DNA of 10,000 bases. It comes from Magnetospirillum sp. (GTDB lineage Bacteria; Pseudomonadota; Alphaproteobacteria; Rhodospirillales; Magnetospirillaceae). The translations under genes and the position numbers were made by a program. A model generated the notes under the pieces. The model did no database searches, was not told the origin of the DNA, and saw only the letters and a program-made list of their open reading frames with translations. Shown here in pieces: positions 1-6,922 of the stretch; within the stretch, counting starts at the first letter, position 1, and each line of letters starts with the position of its first letter. The stretch lies in NCBI GenBank assembly GCA_020217035.1, contig JAIWOG010000288.1, forward strand, positions 1-10,000. Direction: 5' to 3'.

Positions 1-291
1 GCCGAACAACTGCATTCGGAAGCGCTGTCCAACAACATCCGGGTGTCGCTGGCCACCGTCTACAACACGCTGCACCAGTTCACCGACGTGGGCCTGCTGC
101 GCGAGATCGTGGTCGATGCCGGGCGGTCGTATTTCGACACCAACACCTCGGACCACCATCACTTCTTCTACGAGAAGTCGGGGCGCCTGTGCGACATCCC
201 TGCGGAAATGGTAGGGCTGACCCGCGTTCCTGAAGCCCCTCAGGGCTTCAACATCACCCGCGTCGAGGTTATAGTTCGGGTTGATGGTTGA
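1..291 (+). CDS. irr: Irr-type Fur-family iron response regulator, 3' part (5' end outside window)
   Basis: This is the C-terminal 96 residues of a Fur-superfamily transcription regulator; the reading frame is open from base 1, so the start lies upstream. Residues 12-35 of the visible part (NNIRVSLATVYNTLHQF and following) are the end of the winged-helix DNA-binding domain, with the SLATVYNTL recognition helix typical of the Fur family. Residues 51-54 are DHHH, matching the histidine cluster known in Irr proteins for haem binding. The C-terminal CxxC zinc motifs of classical Fur are absent; only one cysteine (C64) is visible. Irr is known in alphaproteobacteria as a haem-responsive regulator that controls iron and haem genes under low iron. 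The gene ends with TGA and is followed by a strong hairpin. Assignment to Irr rather than Fur, Mur or PerR rests on the HHH cluster and the missing CxxC; the truncated N-terminus limits certainty. Confidence 0.85.
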   Translation, partial: AEQLHSEALSNNIRVSLATVYNTLHQFTDVGLLREIVVDAGRSYFDTNTSDHHHFFYEKSGRLCDIPAEMVGLTRVPEAPQGFNITRVEVIVRVDG

Positions 292-319
292 GTAATTCCT
301 CTGTCGAGCGAACAGGACG

Positions 320-350
320 GGGCGCCCCAAACGGGCGCCCTTTTCCTTTT
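320..350 (+). terminator. Rho-independent terminator downstream of irr
   Basis: An 8-bp perfect stem of GGGCGCCC (320-327) pairs with GGGCGCCC (333-340) around the loop CAAAC, and TTTTCCTTTT follows at 341-350. The arrangement fits a + strand intrinsic terminator for irr. On the opposite strand the hairpin lies just after the tlpA stop, but no T-tract follows it there, so it would act only weakly for tlpA. Confidence 0.85.
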
Positions 351-958
351 CATTCGGCCATCGCCGCCTTGATGGCGTCCATCGCCTCGGCCTCGGTCCA
401 GGCGTAGATGCCCGACCCGGTCCAGGCGACGCGGCCTTGCCTGTCCAGCAGCATCGAAGTGGGCAGCAGGGCGCCGGGAAAATCGGCGGGGTTGGCGTTG
501 TGGATGGCCAAGTTCTTGATCCCGGCCTGGGTGAACCAGCGCTCGACAATGGCCTTGCCGCCGCGATCCAGGGATAGGGCCAAAACCATGAAGTCCTTGC
601 CGCCCAACTTGCCTTGCAGCGCATCCAGGTCGGGCATCTCGGCGACGCAGGGCGGGCACCAGGTGGCCCACAAATTGACCAGCACCACGCGTCCCTTGAA
701 ATCGTCCAGTGTCATACCCCGGCCTTGGGAATCGGTGAAGGCGATGGGGGCGGGGGCCTGGCGCTTGTCCTTGGCTGTCAGCGTGATCAGTTTTCCCGAG
801 ACGCTTGGGTTGCCCGAGACGCTTGGGTTGACAGGCGGTTCGGTGTAGCTTAAGCGCCTGCCGGACCCCAGCATGGCCGTCAGCGCCCCGGCGGCGGCCG
901 CCAGGATCAACAGCGCCACCACCAGGACCGTGCGACGGGTGCGGTTCGTTTTCGTCAT
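350..958 (-). CDS. tlpA: TlpA-family membrane-anchored thiol:disulfide oxidoreductase
   Basis: A 202-residue thioredoxin-fold protein. Residues 1-9 are polar and basic (MTKTNRTRR). Residues 10-30 form one hydrophobic segment, giving a single N-terminal membrane anchor with the catalytic domain in the periplasm. The redox motif WATWCPPC places the active cysteines at C101 and C104, and the usual cis-proline is probably P166 in LLPTSML. TlpA and ResA proteins are known as periplasmic reductants, often serving cytochrome c or cytochrome oxidase maturation; the partner here cannot be read from sequence. The frame stays open upstream to 1327, but that part lies antisense to argH. The ATG at 958 directly precedes the basic/hydrophobic anchor, so it is chosen. 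Its own ribosome-binding site is weak. Residues 44-55 contain the exact repeat [12 protein letters not shown] in the linker after the anchor. The gene is divergent from argH and convergent with irr. Confidence 0.9.
   Translation of the reverse strand: MTKTNRTRRTVLVVALLILAAAAGALTAMLGSGRRLSYTEPPVNPSVSGNPSVSGKLITLTAKDKRQAPAPIAFTDSQGRGMTLDDFKGRVVLVNLWATWCPPCVAEMPDLDALQGKLGGKDFMVLALSLDRGGKAIVERWFTQAGIKNLAIHNANPADFPGALLPTSMLLDRQGRVAWTGSGIYAWTEAEAMDAIKAAMAE
795..830 (-). repeat. Exact 18-bp tandem duplication inside tlpA
   Basis: The unit cccgagacgcttgggttg occurs at 795-812 and again, identically, at 813-830. It is six codons long, keeps the tlpA frame and encodes NPSVSG twice in the linker between the membrane anchor and the thioredoxin domain. 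Identity at silent positions suggests a recent slippage or duplication event. Confidence 0.95.
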
Positions 959-994
959 TCTTGCCGTTCCAGGATGTCCATGACCGATTCCTCC
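955..994 (-). promoter_or_regulatory. Strong Shine-Dalgarno and 8-codon upstream open frame coupled to the tlpA start
   Basis: Read on the - strand, GGAGGA (complement of 989-994) lies 7 nt before an ATG at 981. That ATG opens the frame MDILERQE, which stops at TGA (957-955). The stop overlaps the tlpA start as ATGA. The tlpA ATG itself has only a poor site (GGAACGG), and no in-frame start uses the GGAGGA. The layout is typical of translational coupling, so tlpA may be translated by re-initiation after this small frame. The same bases encode the first residues of argH on the other strand (Ser-Ser codons TCC TCC produce the antisense GGAGGA), so chance is possible. Confidence 0.35.
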
Positions 995-2392
995 AAGTCC
1001 GCCGCCACCGCTCCCGCTTCGTCCATGTGGGGCGGCCGCTTCGCCGGCGGTCCCGCCGCCATCATGCAGCGGATCAACGCGTCCATCGATTTCGACAAGC
1101 GTCTTTACGCCCAAGACATCCGGGGCAGCAAGGCCCATTGCCGCATGCTGGTCAAGCAGGGAATCCTGACCCAGGCCGACGGCGATTCCATTCTGGCCGG
1201 CCTCGACCAGGTGTTGGCCGAGATCGAGGCGGGGGCTTTCCCGTTCTCCATGGCGCTGGAAGACATCCACATGAACGTGGAATCGCGCCTGGCCGAGCTG
1301 ATCGGCGAGGCGGCCGGCCGCCTGCACACCGCGCGGTCGCGCAACGACCAGGTGGCCACCGATTTCCGCCTATGGGTGCGCGACGCCATCGATGGCATGG
1401 AAAAGGCGTTGCAGGACTTGCAGCGGGCGCTGGTCGCCCGCGCCGAGGAACATGCCGCCACCGTCATGCCCGGCTTCACCCATCTGCAGGCGGCGCAGCC
1501 GGTGACCATGGGGCATCATCTGATGGCCTATGTGGAAATGATCGGCCGCGACCGCGGCCGCCTGTCCGACGCCCGGGCGCGGTTGAACGAAAGCCCGCTC
1601 GGCTCGGCCGCCCTGGCCGGCACCTCGTTCCCCGTCGACCGCCACTTCACCGCCACCGAATTGGGCTTCGACCGACCCATGAACAATTCGCTGGACGGCG
1701 TGTCGGATCGCGACTTCGCCTTGGAATTCATGTCGGCCGCCGCCATCTGCGCCGTGCACCTGTCGCGCCTGGCCGAAGAACTGGTGATCTGGACCAGCGC
1801 CCAGTTCCGCTTCGTCAAGCTGTCGGACGCCTTCACCACCGGCTCGTCGATCATGCCGCAAAAGCGCAATCCCGACGCCGCCGAGCTGATCCGCGCCAAG
1901 ACCGGCCGCGTCATCGGCGACTTGAACGCCCTGCTGATCGTCATGAAGGGCCTGCCCTTGGCCTATTCCAAGGACATGCAGGACGACAAGGAACCGGTGT
2001 TCGAGGTGGCCGACACCATGGAACTGGCCATCGCCGCCATGACCGGCATGATCGCCGACATGAATGTCAACACCGACGTGCTGGCGGGTGCCGCCGGGGC
2101 CGGCTTCACCACCGCCACCGACATCGCCGATTGGTGCGTGCGCGAATTGAAGATGCCGTTCCGCCGGGCCCACCACGTGGCCGGCTCGCTGGTGAAGCTG
2201 GCCGAGGACAAGGGCTGCGACCTGCAAGACCTGTCCCTGGCCGAGATGCAGGCCATCGAGCCCGGCATCACCGAACAGGCCCGCGCCGTGCTGAGCGTCG
2301 AGTCGTCGGTGGCCAGCCGCACCAGCTTCGGCGGCACCGCGCCCGATAATGTCCGCGCCCAGGTGGCAGCGGCCAAGACCCGCTGGCTGTGA
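980..2392 (+). CDS. argH: Argininosuccinate lyase
   Basis: A 470-residue protein of the fumarase/aspartase superfamily, the usual ArgH length. It splits argininosuccinate into arginine and fumarate, the last step of arginine synthesis, in the cytoplasm as a homotetramer. Family landmarks, counted from the ATG at 980, are MWGGRF near residue 16, [12 protein letters not shown] at 117-128, [11 protein letters not shown] at 165-175 (catalytic-region T167-H168) and the superfamily signature [11 protein letters not shown] at 288-298, which carries the catalytic serine loop. The C-terminus ends in AKTRWL. Two starts are possible, ATG 974 (MSM...) and ATG 980. AGGA at 971-974 is well spaced only for 980, so 980 is chosen. 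The gene heads an operon with a small lipoprotein and lysA, and its start is about 21 bp from the divergent tlpA start. A TTGACA hexamer at 828-833, inside tlpA, is the only promoter-like element noticed upstream, and no good -10 follows it. Confidence 0.97.
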   Translation: MTDSSKSAATAPASSMWGGRFAGGPAAIMQRINASIDFDKRLYAQDIRGSKAHCRMLVKQGILTQADGDSILAGLDQVLAEIEAGAFPFSMALEDIHMNVESRLAELIGEAAGRLHTARSRNDQVATDFRLWVRDAIDGMEKALQDLQRALVARAEEHAATVMPGFTHLQAAQPVTMGHHLMAYVEMIGRDRGRLSDARARLNESPLGSAALAGTSFPVDRHFTATELGFDRPMNNSLDGVSDRDFALEFMSAAAICAVHLSRLAEELVIWTSAQFRFVKLSDAFTTGSSIMPQKRNPDAAELIRAKTGRVIGDLNALLIVMKGLPLAYSKDMQDDKEPVFEVADTMELAIAAMTGMIADMNVNTDVLAGAAGAGFTTATDIADWCVRELKMPFRRAHHVAGSLVKLAEDKGCDLQDLSLAEMQAIEPGITEQARAVLSVESSVASRTSFGGTAPDNVRAQVAAAKTRWL

Positions 2393-2410
2393 CGAAAGGG
2401 GGACATGGAT

Positions 2411-2584
2411 ATGAAGCGCAGGATGTTGCTGATGGCCCTGGCGACGGCGCCGCTGGCGGCGTGCGGACGCAAAAGCCGCCCCATTCCGCCGGAAAACGCT
2501 ACCTATCCGCGCCAATACCCCAACGTCACCTTTCCCGAAGACCCCGAAGCCGCTGAGAAGCAGCCGGAGACCCAGCAGAAATGA
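2411..2584 (+). CDS. Small LptM/YifL-like lipoprotein (57 aa)
   Basis: A short gene between argH and lysA. From ATG 2411 it encodes a 57-residue protein that starts MKRRMLLMALATAPLAACGR, a lipoprotein signal with basic n-region, hydrophobic core and lipobox LAAC with the lipidated cysteine at residue 18. The mature part is short and proline-rich, with the segment RPIPPENATYPRQYP. This pattern (CG-K/R-K ... PPE ... YPR-YP) is what I recall of the alphaproteobacterial LptM/YifL-like lipoproteins commonly found next to lysA. Enterobacterial LptM helps LptD of the LPS translocon to mature; whether this protein does so is inference. AAGGGGG at 2396-2402 is spaced 8 nt from ATG 2411 but only 2 nt from the alternative ATG 2405, which would give 59 residues. 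The TGA overlaps the lysA ATG as ATGA, so translation of the two is probably coupled. Confidence 0.85.
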   Translation: MKRRMLLMALATAPLAACGRKSRPIPPENATYPRQYPNVTFPEDPEAAEKQPETQQK

Positions 2585-3849
2585 ACCATTTCGACTATGT
2601 GAACGGTCAGATGCAGGCCGAATCGGTGAAGATCGCCGACATCGCCGCCCGTGTCGGCACGCCGTTCTATTGCTATTCCACCGCCACGCTTCAGCGTCAC
2701 TACAAGGTGTTCGCCCAGGCCCTGGCCGATGCCGGCCTGGACGCCCAAATCTGCTTCGCGCTGAAAGCCAATTCCAACATCGCGGTCATCCGCACCTTCG
2801 CGGAATTGGGGGCGGGCGCCGACGTGGTGTCGGAAGGCGAATTGCGCCGCGCCTTGGCGGCGGGTGTGCCGGCGGACAAGATCGTGTTCTCGGGCGTCGG
2901 CAAGACCGAAGCCGAATTGGTGTTGGCGGTGTCCAAGGGCATCATGCAGGTCAACGTCGAATCCGAACCCGAGCTGGAGGCGCTGTCGAAGATCGCCGCC
3001 GAGCGGGGCGTGCGCATGCCGGTATCCATCCGCGTCAACCCGGACGTTGACGCCGGCACCCACGCCAAGATCACCACCGGCAAGAAGGAAAACAAGTTCG
3101 GCATCGAATGGACCCGCGCCCACGAGGTCTACACCAAGGCCCGGGCGCTGCCCGGCATCGACGTGGTGGGCGTCGCCTGCCATATCGGCTCGCAGTTGAC
3201 CGAGGTGGAACCCTTCCGCCAGGCTTTCCTGCGGGTGCGCGACCTGGTGGCCATGCTGCGGGCCGACGGTTTCGACATCCGTCGCCTGGATGTGGGTGGC
3301 GGCCTGGGCATTCCCTACGAATCGGAAGAACCGCCGCACCCCGACGTCTACGCCAAGGCGATCAAGGACACCTTGGGCGATCTGGGCTGCAAGATCGTCC
3401 TGGAACCGGGGCGTTTGCTGGTGGGCAATGCCGGCATCCTGGTCAGCACCGTGATCTATGTGAAGGAAGGGGCGACCCGTACTTTCCTAATCGCCGACGC
3501 CGCCATGAACGATTTGATGCGCCCGGCTTTGTACGAGGCGCACCACACCATCGAGCCGGTGACCCAGCCCAAAGCCGACGCGCCGCGCCAGCCGGTGGAC
3601 GTGGTCGGCCCGGTCTGCGAGACCGGCGACACCTTCGCCAAGCAGCGGTCGCTGCCCCCCATCAAGCCCGGTGACCTGATCGTCTTCCGCACCGCCGGCG
3701 CCTATGGCGCCGCCATGTCGTCCACCTACAACACCCGGCCGCTGGTACCGGAAGTGCTGGTGAACGGCGCCGATTATGCCGTGGTGCGGGCGCGGCCCAG
3801 CTTCGACGAGATGCTGGCCCTGGAATCGGTTCCCGACTGGCTGAAATAG
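2581..3849 (+). CDS. lysA: Diaminopimelate decarboxylase
   Basis: A 422-residue PLP enzyme of fold type III (alanine racemase-like barrel plus C-terminal beta domain), the usual length for LysA. It decarboxylates meso-diaminopimelate to L-lysine, the last step of lysine synthesis. Visible landmarks are FALKANSN with the PLP-binding lysine K62, HIGSQ at 201-205, the phosphate-binding glycine loop GGGLG at 239-243, EPGR at 275-278, CETGD at 346-350 (the cysteine is contributed to the neighbouring subunit's active site in the dimer) and AGAYGAAMSSTYN at 372-384 with the conserved tyrosine. CETGD favours LysA over ornithine or arginine decarboxylase relatives, as does the position after argH and the lipoprotein. 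The start overlaps the stop of the lipoprotein gene (ATGA), and the next gene begins 3 bp after the stop. Confidence 0.97.
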   Translation: MNHFDYVNGQMQAESVKIADIAARVGTPFYCYSTATLQRHYKVFAQALADAGLDAQICFALKANSNIAVIRTFAELGAGADVVSEGELRRALAAGVPADKIVFSGVGKTEAELVLAVSKGIMQVNVESEPELEALSKIAAERGVRMPVSIRVNPDVDAGTHAKITTGKKENKFGIEWTRAHEVYTKARALPGIDVVGVACHIGSQLTEVEPFRQAFLRVRDLVAMLRADGFDIRRLDVGGGLGIPYESEEPPHPDVYAKAIKDTLGDLGCKIVLEPGRLLVGNAGILVSTVIYVKEGATRTFLIADAAMNDLMRPALYEAHHTIEPVTQPKADAPRQPVDVVGPVCETGDTFAKQRSLPPIKPGDLIVFRTAGAYGAAMSSTYNTRPLVPEVLVNGADYAVVRARPSFDEMLALESVPDWLK

Positions 3850-3852
3850 CCC

Positions 3853-6183
3853 ATGGCCGGGCCGTCCCCCTTGCTGGCCGCGCTTCCTGATTCCAGGGTG
3901 CGGCGGCTGTTGCGGATGGCCCGGTTGTTGCTGACCTTGGAAACCGTCTGGCCCAGCCTGGTGTGGATGGCCAGCCTGGCGGCGCTGTTCGGCGCCGTCG
4001 CCCTGTTCGACCTGCTGCCGCGTCTGCCCCCTTGGCTGCACCTGGGGGTGCTGGTGGCTTGGCTGGTGCCGCTGCCCTGGCTGGCGTGGCGTCTGCGCCA
4101 GGCACGGGCGGTGAGCTGGGAGCAGGCGGCGCGGCGGCTGGAAGCCGAGAACGCCCTGCCGCACCGCCCCTTCCAGACTTTGTGGGACCACCCGGCGGGC
4201 GGCGATTGCGCCCTGTGGGACGGCCATGCCGCCCGTGCCGCCGCCCGGCTCTCGGGGCTGCGGTTGTGGTGGCCACGTTCCGACATGGCCCGACGCGATC
4301 CCTGGGGGCTGCGGGCCGGGGCCATGCTGGCCGTGGTCGCCGCCCTGGCGGGCGGTGCCCAGGATTGGCGCGGGCGGTTGCACCGGGCCATGGTGCCGGC
4401 GGTGGAGTTGCCGGGTCTGGGTCCCGATTCCCTGGAAGTCTGGGTGACGCCGCCGGCCTATACCGGCCTGCCGCCGCGCTTGTTGCGTCCCGGCGACGCT
4501 GCCCTGCCGGTGCCGGTGCCCACCGGCAGCGCGGTATTGGCGGTGTTGTCGGGCGGTTTCGGCGCCGCCGCGCTGGTCCTGGACGGACGCGACATCGCCT
4601 TCAGCCGCCAGGAAGGCGGCGGCCAACGGGTGGAAACCCAGATCCAGGGCGGCGAGACTATGGTGGTGCGCCAAGGCTGGCGCGACGTGGCGTCGTGGCC
4701 GTTGAAGATGGTGGCCGACCTGTCGCCCGACATCGACTTCGCCGCCCCCCCGGAAGTGGCCGAAAGAGGCCGCCTGCTGCTGGCGGTGGTGGCCGGCGAC
4801 GATTACGGCCTGACCCGGATGTGGGTGGAATTCCGCCGCCTGGGGGCGGCGGTGGGCGAAGAACCGCTGCGGGTGGCGCTGCCTTTGCCGGCCAGCCGGC
4901 CCAAGCAGTTCGGCTCGTCCAGCTGGCACGACTTGACCGCCCATCCGTGGGCCGGGCTGCCGGTGCTGGCGCAGCCGGTGGCCGAGGATTCCCTGGGCCA
5001 ACGCGGCGCCGGTGAGGTCGCCACCCTGACCTTGCCGGAACGCAATTTCCTGAACCCGCACGCCCGTCAAGTCATCGAACAGCGGCGCCTGTTGACCGAA
5101 AGCCGCACCCACGCCCCCGGCGCCATGGGGGTGCTGGACCAATTGGCGGTAGACCCTTCCCGCTTCAACGACGATCTGCGCACCTTCCTGGCCCTGCGCA
5201 CTGCCCGCCACGCCTTGTCCAACCCGGGCTTTGACCTGGCCGAGGTGCAAGACCTGCTGTGGAACGCGGCGCTGCGCATTGAGGACGGCGACCTGGCCTC
5301 GGCCGAGCAACGTCTGGAAGAGGTGCGTCGGCAGTTGGAACAAGCGCTCGACGAAGACGTCTCGGGGCCGGCGCTCGACGCCTTGCTGGATCAGTTCCAC
5401 GAGGCGCTGCAACGCTATCTGGCCGCCCTGGCCGAACGCCTTGGAACCTCGGCCGACCAGTTGCCCCAGGCGGGGGCGGCGATCAGCGACCAGGAAATGA
5501 TGGACATGGTGGGCGCCATGCGCGACATGGCCGCCATCGGAGCCCGTGACGGCCTGCGGCGCATGCTGCGCGACATGGCCGGCATTCTGGACGATTTGCA
5601 GACCCGCATGCCGCAAAAGCCGTCCTCGGCGGTCAGCGACGCGCTGCGCGGTCTACGCGACTTGGCCGCCCGTCAACAGCGTCTGTTGGAACAATCCCAT
5701 CGTCAGGCGCAGGAACAGACCGCGCCCCCCGGTTCGGCGTCGCGCCAGCAACAAGAGCTAAGGCAATCCTTGCAAGGGCTGCGGCGGGACTTGATGCAGG
5801 GATTGGGGCAAGAGCCGATGGCGTTGGGCGATGCCGACCAGGCCATGGAACAGGCGCTTCAGGACCTTGGTCACGGCGACTGGGGCGCGGCGGCCCAGGC
5901 CCAGGGCCAGGCCCTTGACCTGCTGAGCCAGGGCATGCGCCAAGCGTTGGAGGACATGGCGGCGGGCGCCATGATGGGATCGGCCGGCCTTTCCCGTGAC
6001 CCGCTGGGTCGGGCTCAGCCGGGGGGTCGGGGCGTCGACGACGACGGTTCGACCCGGGTGCCCGAACAGGCGGAAATGCAGCGGGCACGGGCCATTTTGG
6101 ACGAATTGCGCCGCCGCGCCGGGGATTTCAGCCGATCCCGCGACGAACGTGACTACCTGCTGCGCCTGTTGCGGCAATTCTAG
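3853..6183 (+). CDS. DUF4175 / TIGR02302-like membrane protein of unknown function
   Basis: A 776-residue protein. Hydrophobic segments lie at about residues 33-54, 61-80 and 152-170; the bulk after residue 170 is probably periplasmic. Residues around 190-205 (PDSLEVWVTPPAYTGLPPRL) match the start of the soluble domain I recall for alphaproteobacterial DUF4175 proteins. Residues from about 430 on are helical, with a Gln/Met/Leu-rich low-complexity stretch at about 600-700. The conserved tail has DPLGR near 715, a Gly/Asp-rich linker, then EQAEMQRARAILDELRRR and ERDYLLRLLRQF at the C-terminus. The family is common right after lysA in alphaproteobacteria; its function is not established. The length is somewhat under my recollection of family members (above 800). 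No ribosome-binding site is visible before ATG 3853. Only 3 bp separate it from lysA, so coupling to lysA is likely. Confidence 0.85.
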   Translation: MAGPSPLLAALPDSRVRRLLRMARLLLTLETVWPSLVWMASLAALFGAVALFDLLPRLPPWLHLGVLVAWLVPLPWLAWRLRQARAVSWEQAARRLEAENALPHRPFQTLWDHPAGGDCALWDGHAARAAARLSGLRLWWPRSDMARRDPWGLRAGAMLAVVAALAGGAQDWRGRLHRAMVPAVELPGLGPDSLEVWVTPPAYTGLPPRLLRPGDAALPVPVPTGSAVLAVLSGGFGAAALVLDGRDIAFSRQEGGGQRVETQIQGGETMVVRQGWRDVASWPLKMVADLSPDIDFAAPPEVAERGRLLLAVVAGDDYGLTRMWVEFRRLGAAVGEEPLRVALPLPASRPKQFGSSSWHDLTAHPWAGLPVLAQPVAEDSLGQRGAGEVATLTLPERNFLNPHARQVIEQRRLLTESRTHAPGAMGVLDQLAVDPSRFNDDLRTFLALRTARHALSNPGFDLAEVQDLLWNAALRIEDGDLASAEQRLEEVRRQLEQALDEDVSGPALDALLDQFHEALQRYLAALAERLGTSADQLPQAGAAISDQEMMDMVGAMRDMAAIGARDGLRRMLRDMAGILDDLQTRMPQKPSSAVSDALRGLRDLAARQQRLLEQSHRQAQEQTAPPGSASRQQQELRQSLQGLRRDLMQGLGQEPMALGDADQAMEQALQDLGHGDWGAAAQAQGQALDLLSQGMRQALEDMAAGAMMGSAGLSRDPLGRAQPGGRGVDDDGSTRVPEQAEMQRARAILDELRRRAGDFSRSRDERDYLLRLLRQF

Positions 6184-6192
6184 GAAGCAAGC

Positions 6193-6615
6193 ATGAGCGA
6201 CAAGGAAGAAGGCCCGTCGGGCTTCCAGCAATTGCTGGGCTATCGCCTGGCCCATTGGGAAGACGGTCACGCCGTCTTGGAACTGGACGTGGAACACAAG
6301 CACACCAACCGGGCCGGCGTCCTGCACGGCGGCGTCCTGGCTACCTTGATCGACACCGCCTGCGGTTTCTCGGCCACCTATTGCCCGTTTCCGGGGCGGG
6401 TGCGGCGGGTGGTCACCCTGTCGCTTTCCACCCATTTCACCGGCCAGGTGCGTCATGGCCTGATCCGGGCGGTGGCGCGTCGCGTTTCCGGCGGGTCACG
6501 GATCGTTTTTTGTCATGCCGACGTTTTCGATCAAAACGGTAAACTGCTGGGCAGCGGACAGGGGACCTTCCGCTATCGCACCGGCAGCGAGCATCCGGAA
6601 GGGGTGGCGTTGTAG
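6193..6615 (+). CDS. PaaI-family hotdog-fold acyl-CoA thioesterase
   Basis: A 140-residue single hotdog domain, the normal size for PaaI/YdiI-type thioesterases, which cleave acyl-CoA or aromatic acyl-CoA thioesters in the cytoplasm. Family marks are N39 and the HGG motif at 45-47 (VLHGGVLATLIDTACG, with the acidic residue D54 in the following helix), then the central strands VVTLSLSTHFTG and the C-terminal GSGQGTFR. The substrate cannot be told from sequence. AGGAAG at 6182-6187 is spaced 5 nt from the ATG and supports this start. It lies 9 bp after the DUF4175 gene and is probably the last gene of the argH-lysA operon. I see no intrinsic terminator directly after it. Confidence 0.88.
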   Translation: MSDKEEGPSGFQQLLGYRLAHWEDGHAVLELDVEHKHTNRAGVLHGGVLATLIDTACGFSATYCPFPGRVRRVVTLSLSTHFTGQVRHGLIRAVARRVSGGSRIVFCHADVFDQNGKLLGSGQGTFRYRTGSEHPEGVAL

Positions 6616-6910
6616 AAGGGATCGAGACGGGATGGCGCCTTGGGTGACGTGGTGGCGAATTGGGCGGCAGACGAACTGCGCCAGCGCCGCCTCAGGTTCT
6701 GTAAGCGGTCCTCGATGGTGTGGGCGGCGTCAACGTCGGTCCCGGTCGGTGGTGCGCATCCATGCTCTGCGTCGTTCGGAAACGGTTGAGGTGACGCACC
6801 AAGCGGCGCGGCGTTTGATCCATGATCTGGAATACGCTGGCGCCCGTCTGGCGGCACCCTGGCACAAGGATGGCTTAATGGCCTTCGCTCCAGCGGATGA
6901 CGTCTTATAG
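6616..6910 (+). pseudogene. Unassigned stretch, possible decayed gene remnant
   Basis: About 290 bp with no gene I can recognise. In the frame of the preceding thioesterase, after its stop, the translation reads GDVVANWAADELRQRRLRF (about 6642-6698), which looks protein-like and then degenerates. In the next frame the last part (about 6749-6910) reads HALRRSETVEVTHQAARRL and continues IHDLEYAGARLAAPWHKDG to a TAG at 6908-6910. The VTHQAARRLIHDLEYAG portion resembles the recognition part of a winged helix. An ATG at 6632 opens a 92-residue frame that includes the latter part, but its middle is rich in Arg, Ser and Cys and no good ribosome site precedes it. The picture fits a frameshifted remnant or a small unknown gene; both readings are guesses. 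Confidence 0.25.
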
Positions 6911-6922
6911 GACGTCGTCATC
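6896..6922. repeat. Imperfect palindrome at the tail-to-tail gene end
   Basis: GATGAC (6896-6901) is mirrored by GTCATC (6917-6922). Inside these, GACGTC (6899-6904) mirrors GACGTC (6911-6916) around TTATAG. The - strand S4 gene stops here (TAA), and the + strand frame stops at TAG 6910, so both encode the ending DDVL. There is no T-tract, so this is not a classical terminator. Confidence 0.7.

Noticed and set aside
828..856. TTGACA as a confident argH promoter
   Set aside because: The -35 hexamer is perfect but the correctly spaced -10 candidates match only about two of six positions, so it is mentioned only as a lead.
959..1327. Upstream in-frame extension of tlpA on the - strand (total 325 codons)
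   Set aside because: It lies fully antisense to argH, has no protein-like composition (Gly/His/Arg-rich), and would bury the clear basic/hydrophobic membrane anchor in the middle of the protein.
961..2349. 462-codon + strand frame overlapping argH
   Set aside because: Arg/His/Gly-rich shadow in an alternative frame; argH in the correct frame has all family motifs.
1370..2515. 381-codon open frame antisense to argH
   Set aside because: GC-rich coding DNA with strong third-position G/C commonly leaves long open antisense frames. The translation is Gly/His/Gln/Arg-rich with no recognisable motif.
3487..5616. 709-codon antisense open frame across lysA and the DUF4175 gene
   Set aside because: It spans two unrelated real genes and its translation is Arg/Gln/His/Gly-rich low complexity, the mark of a shadow frame.
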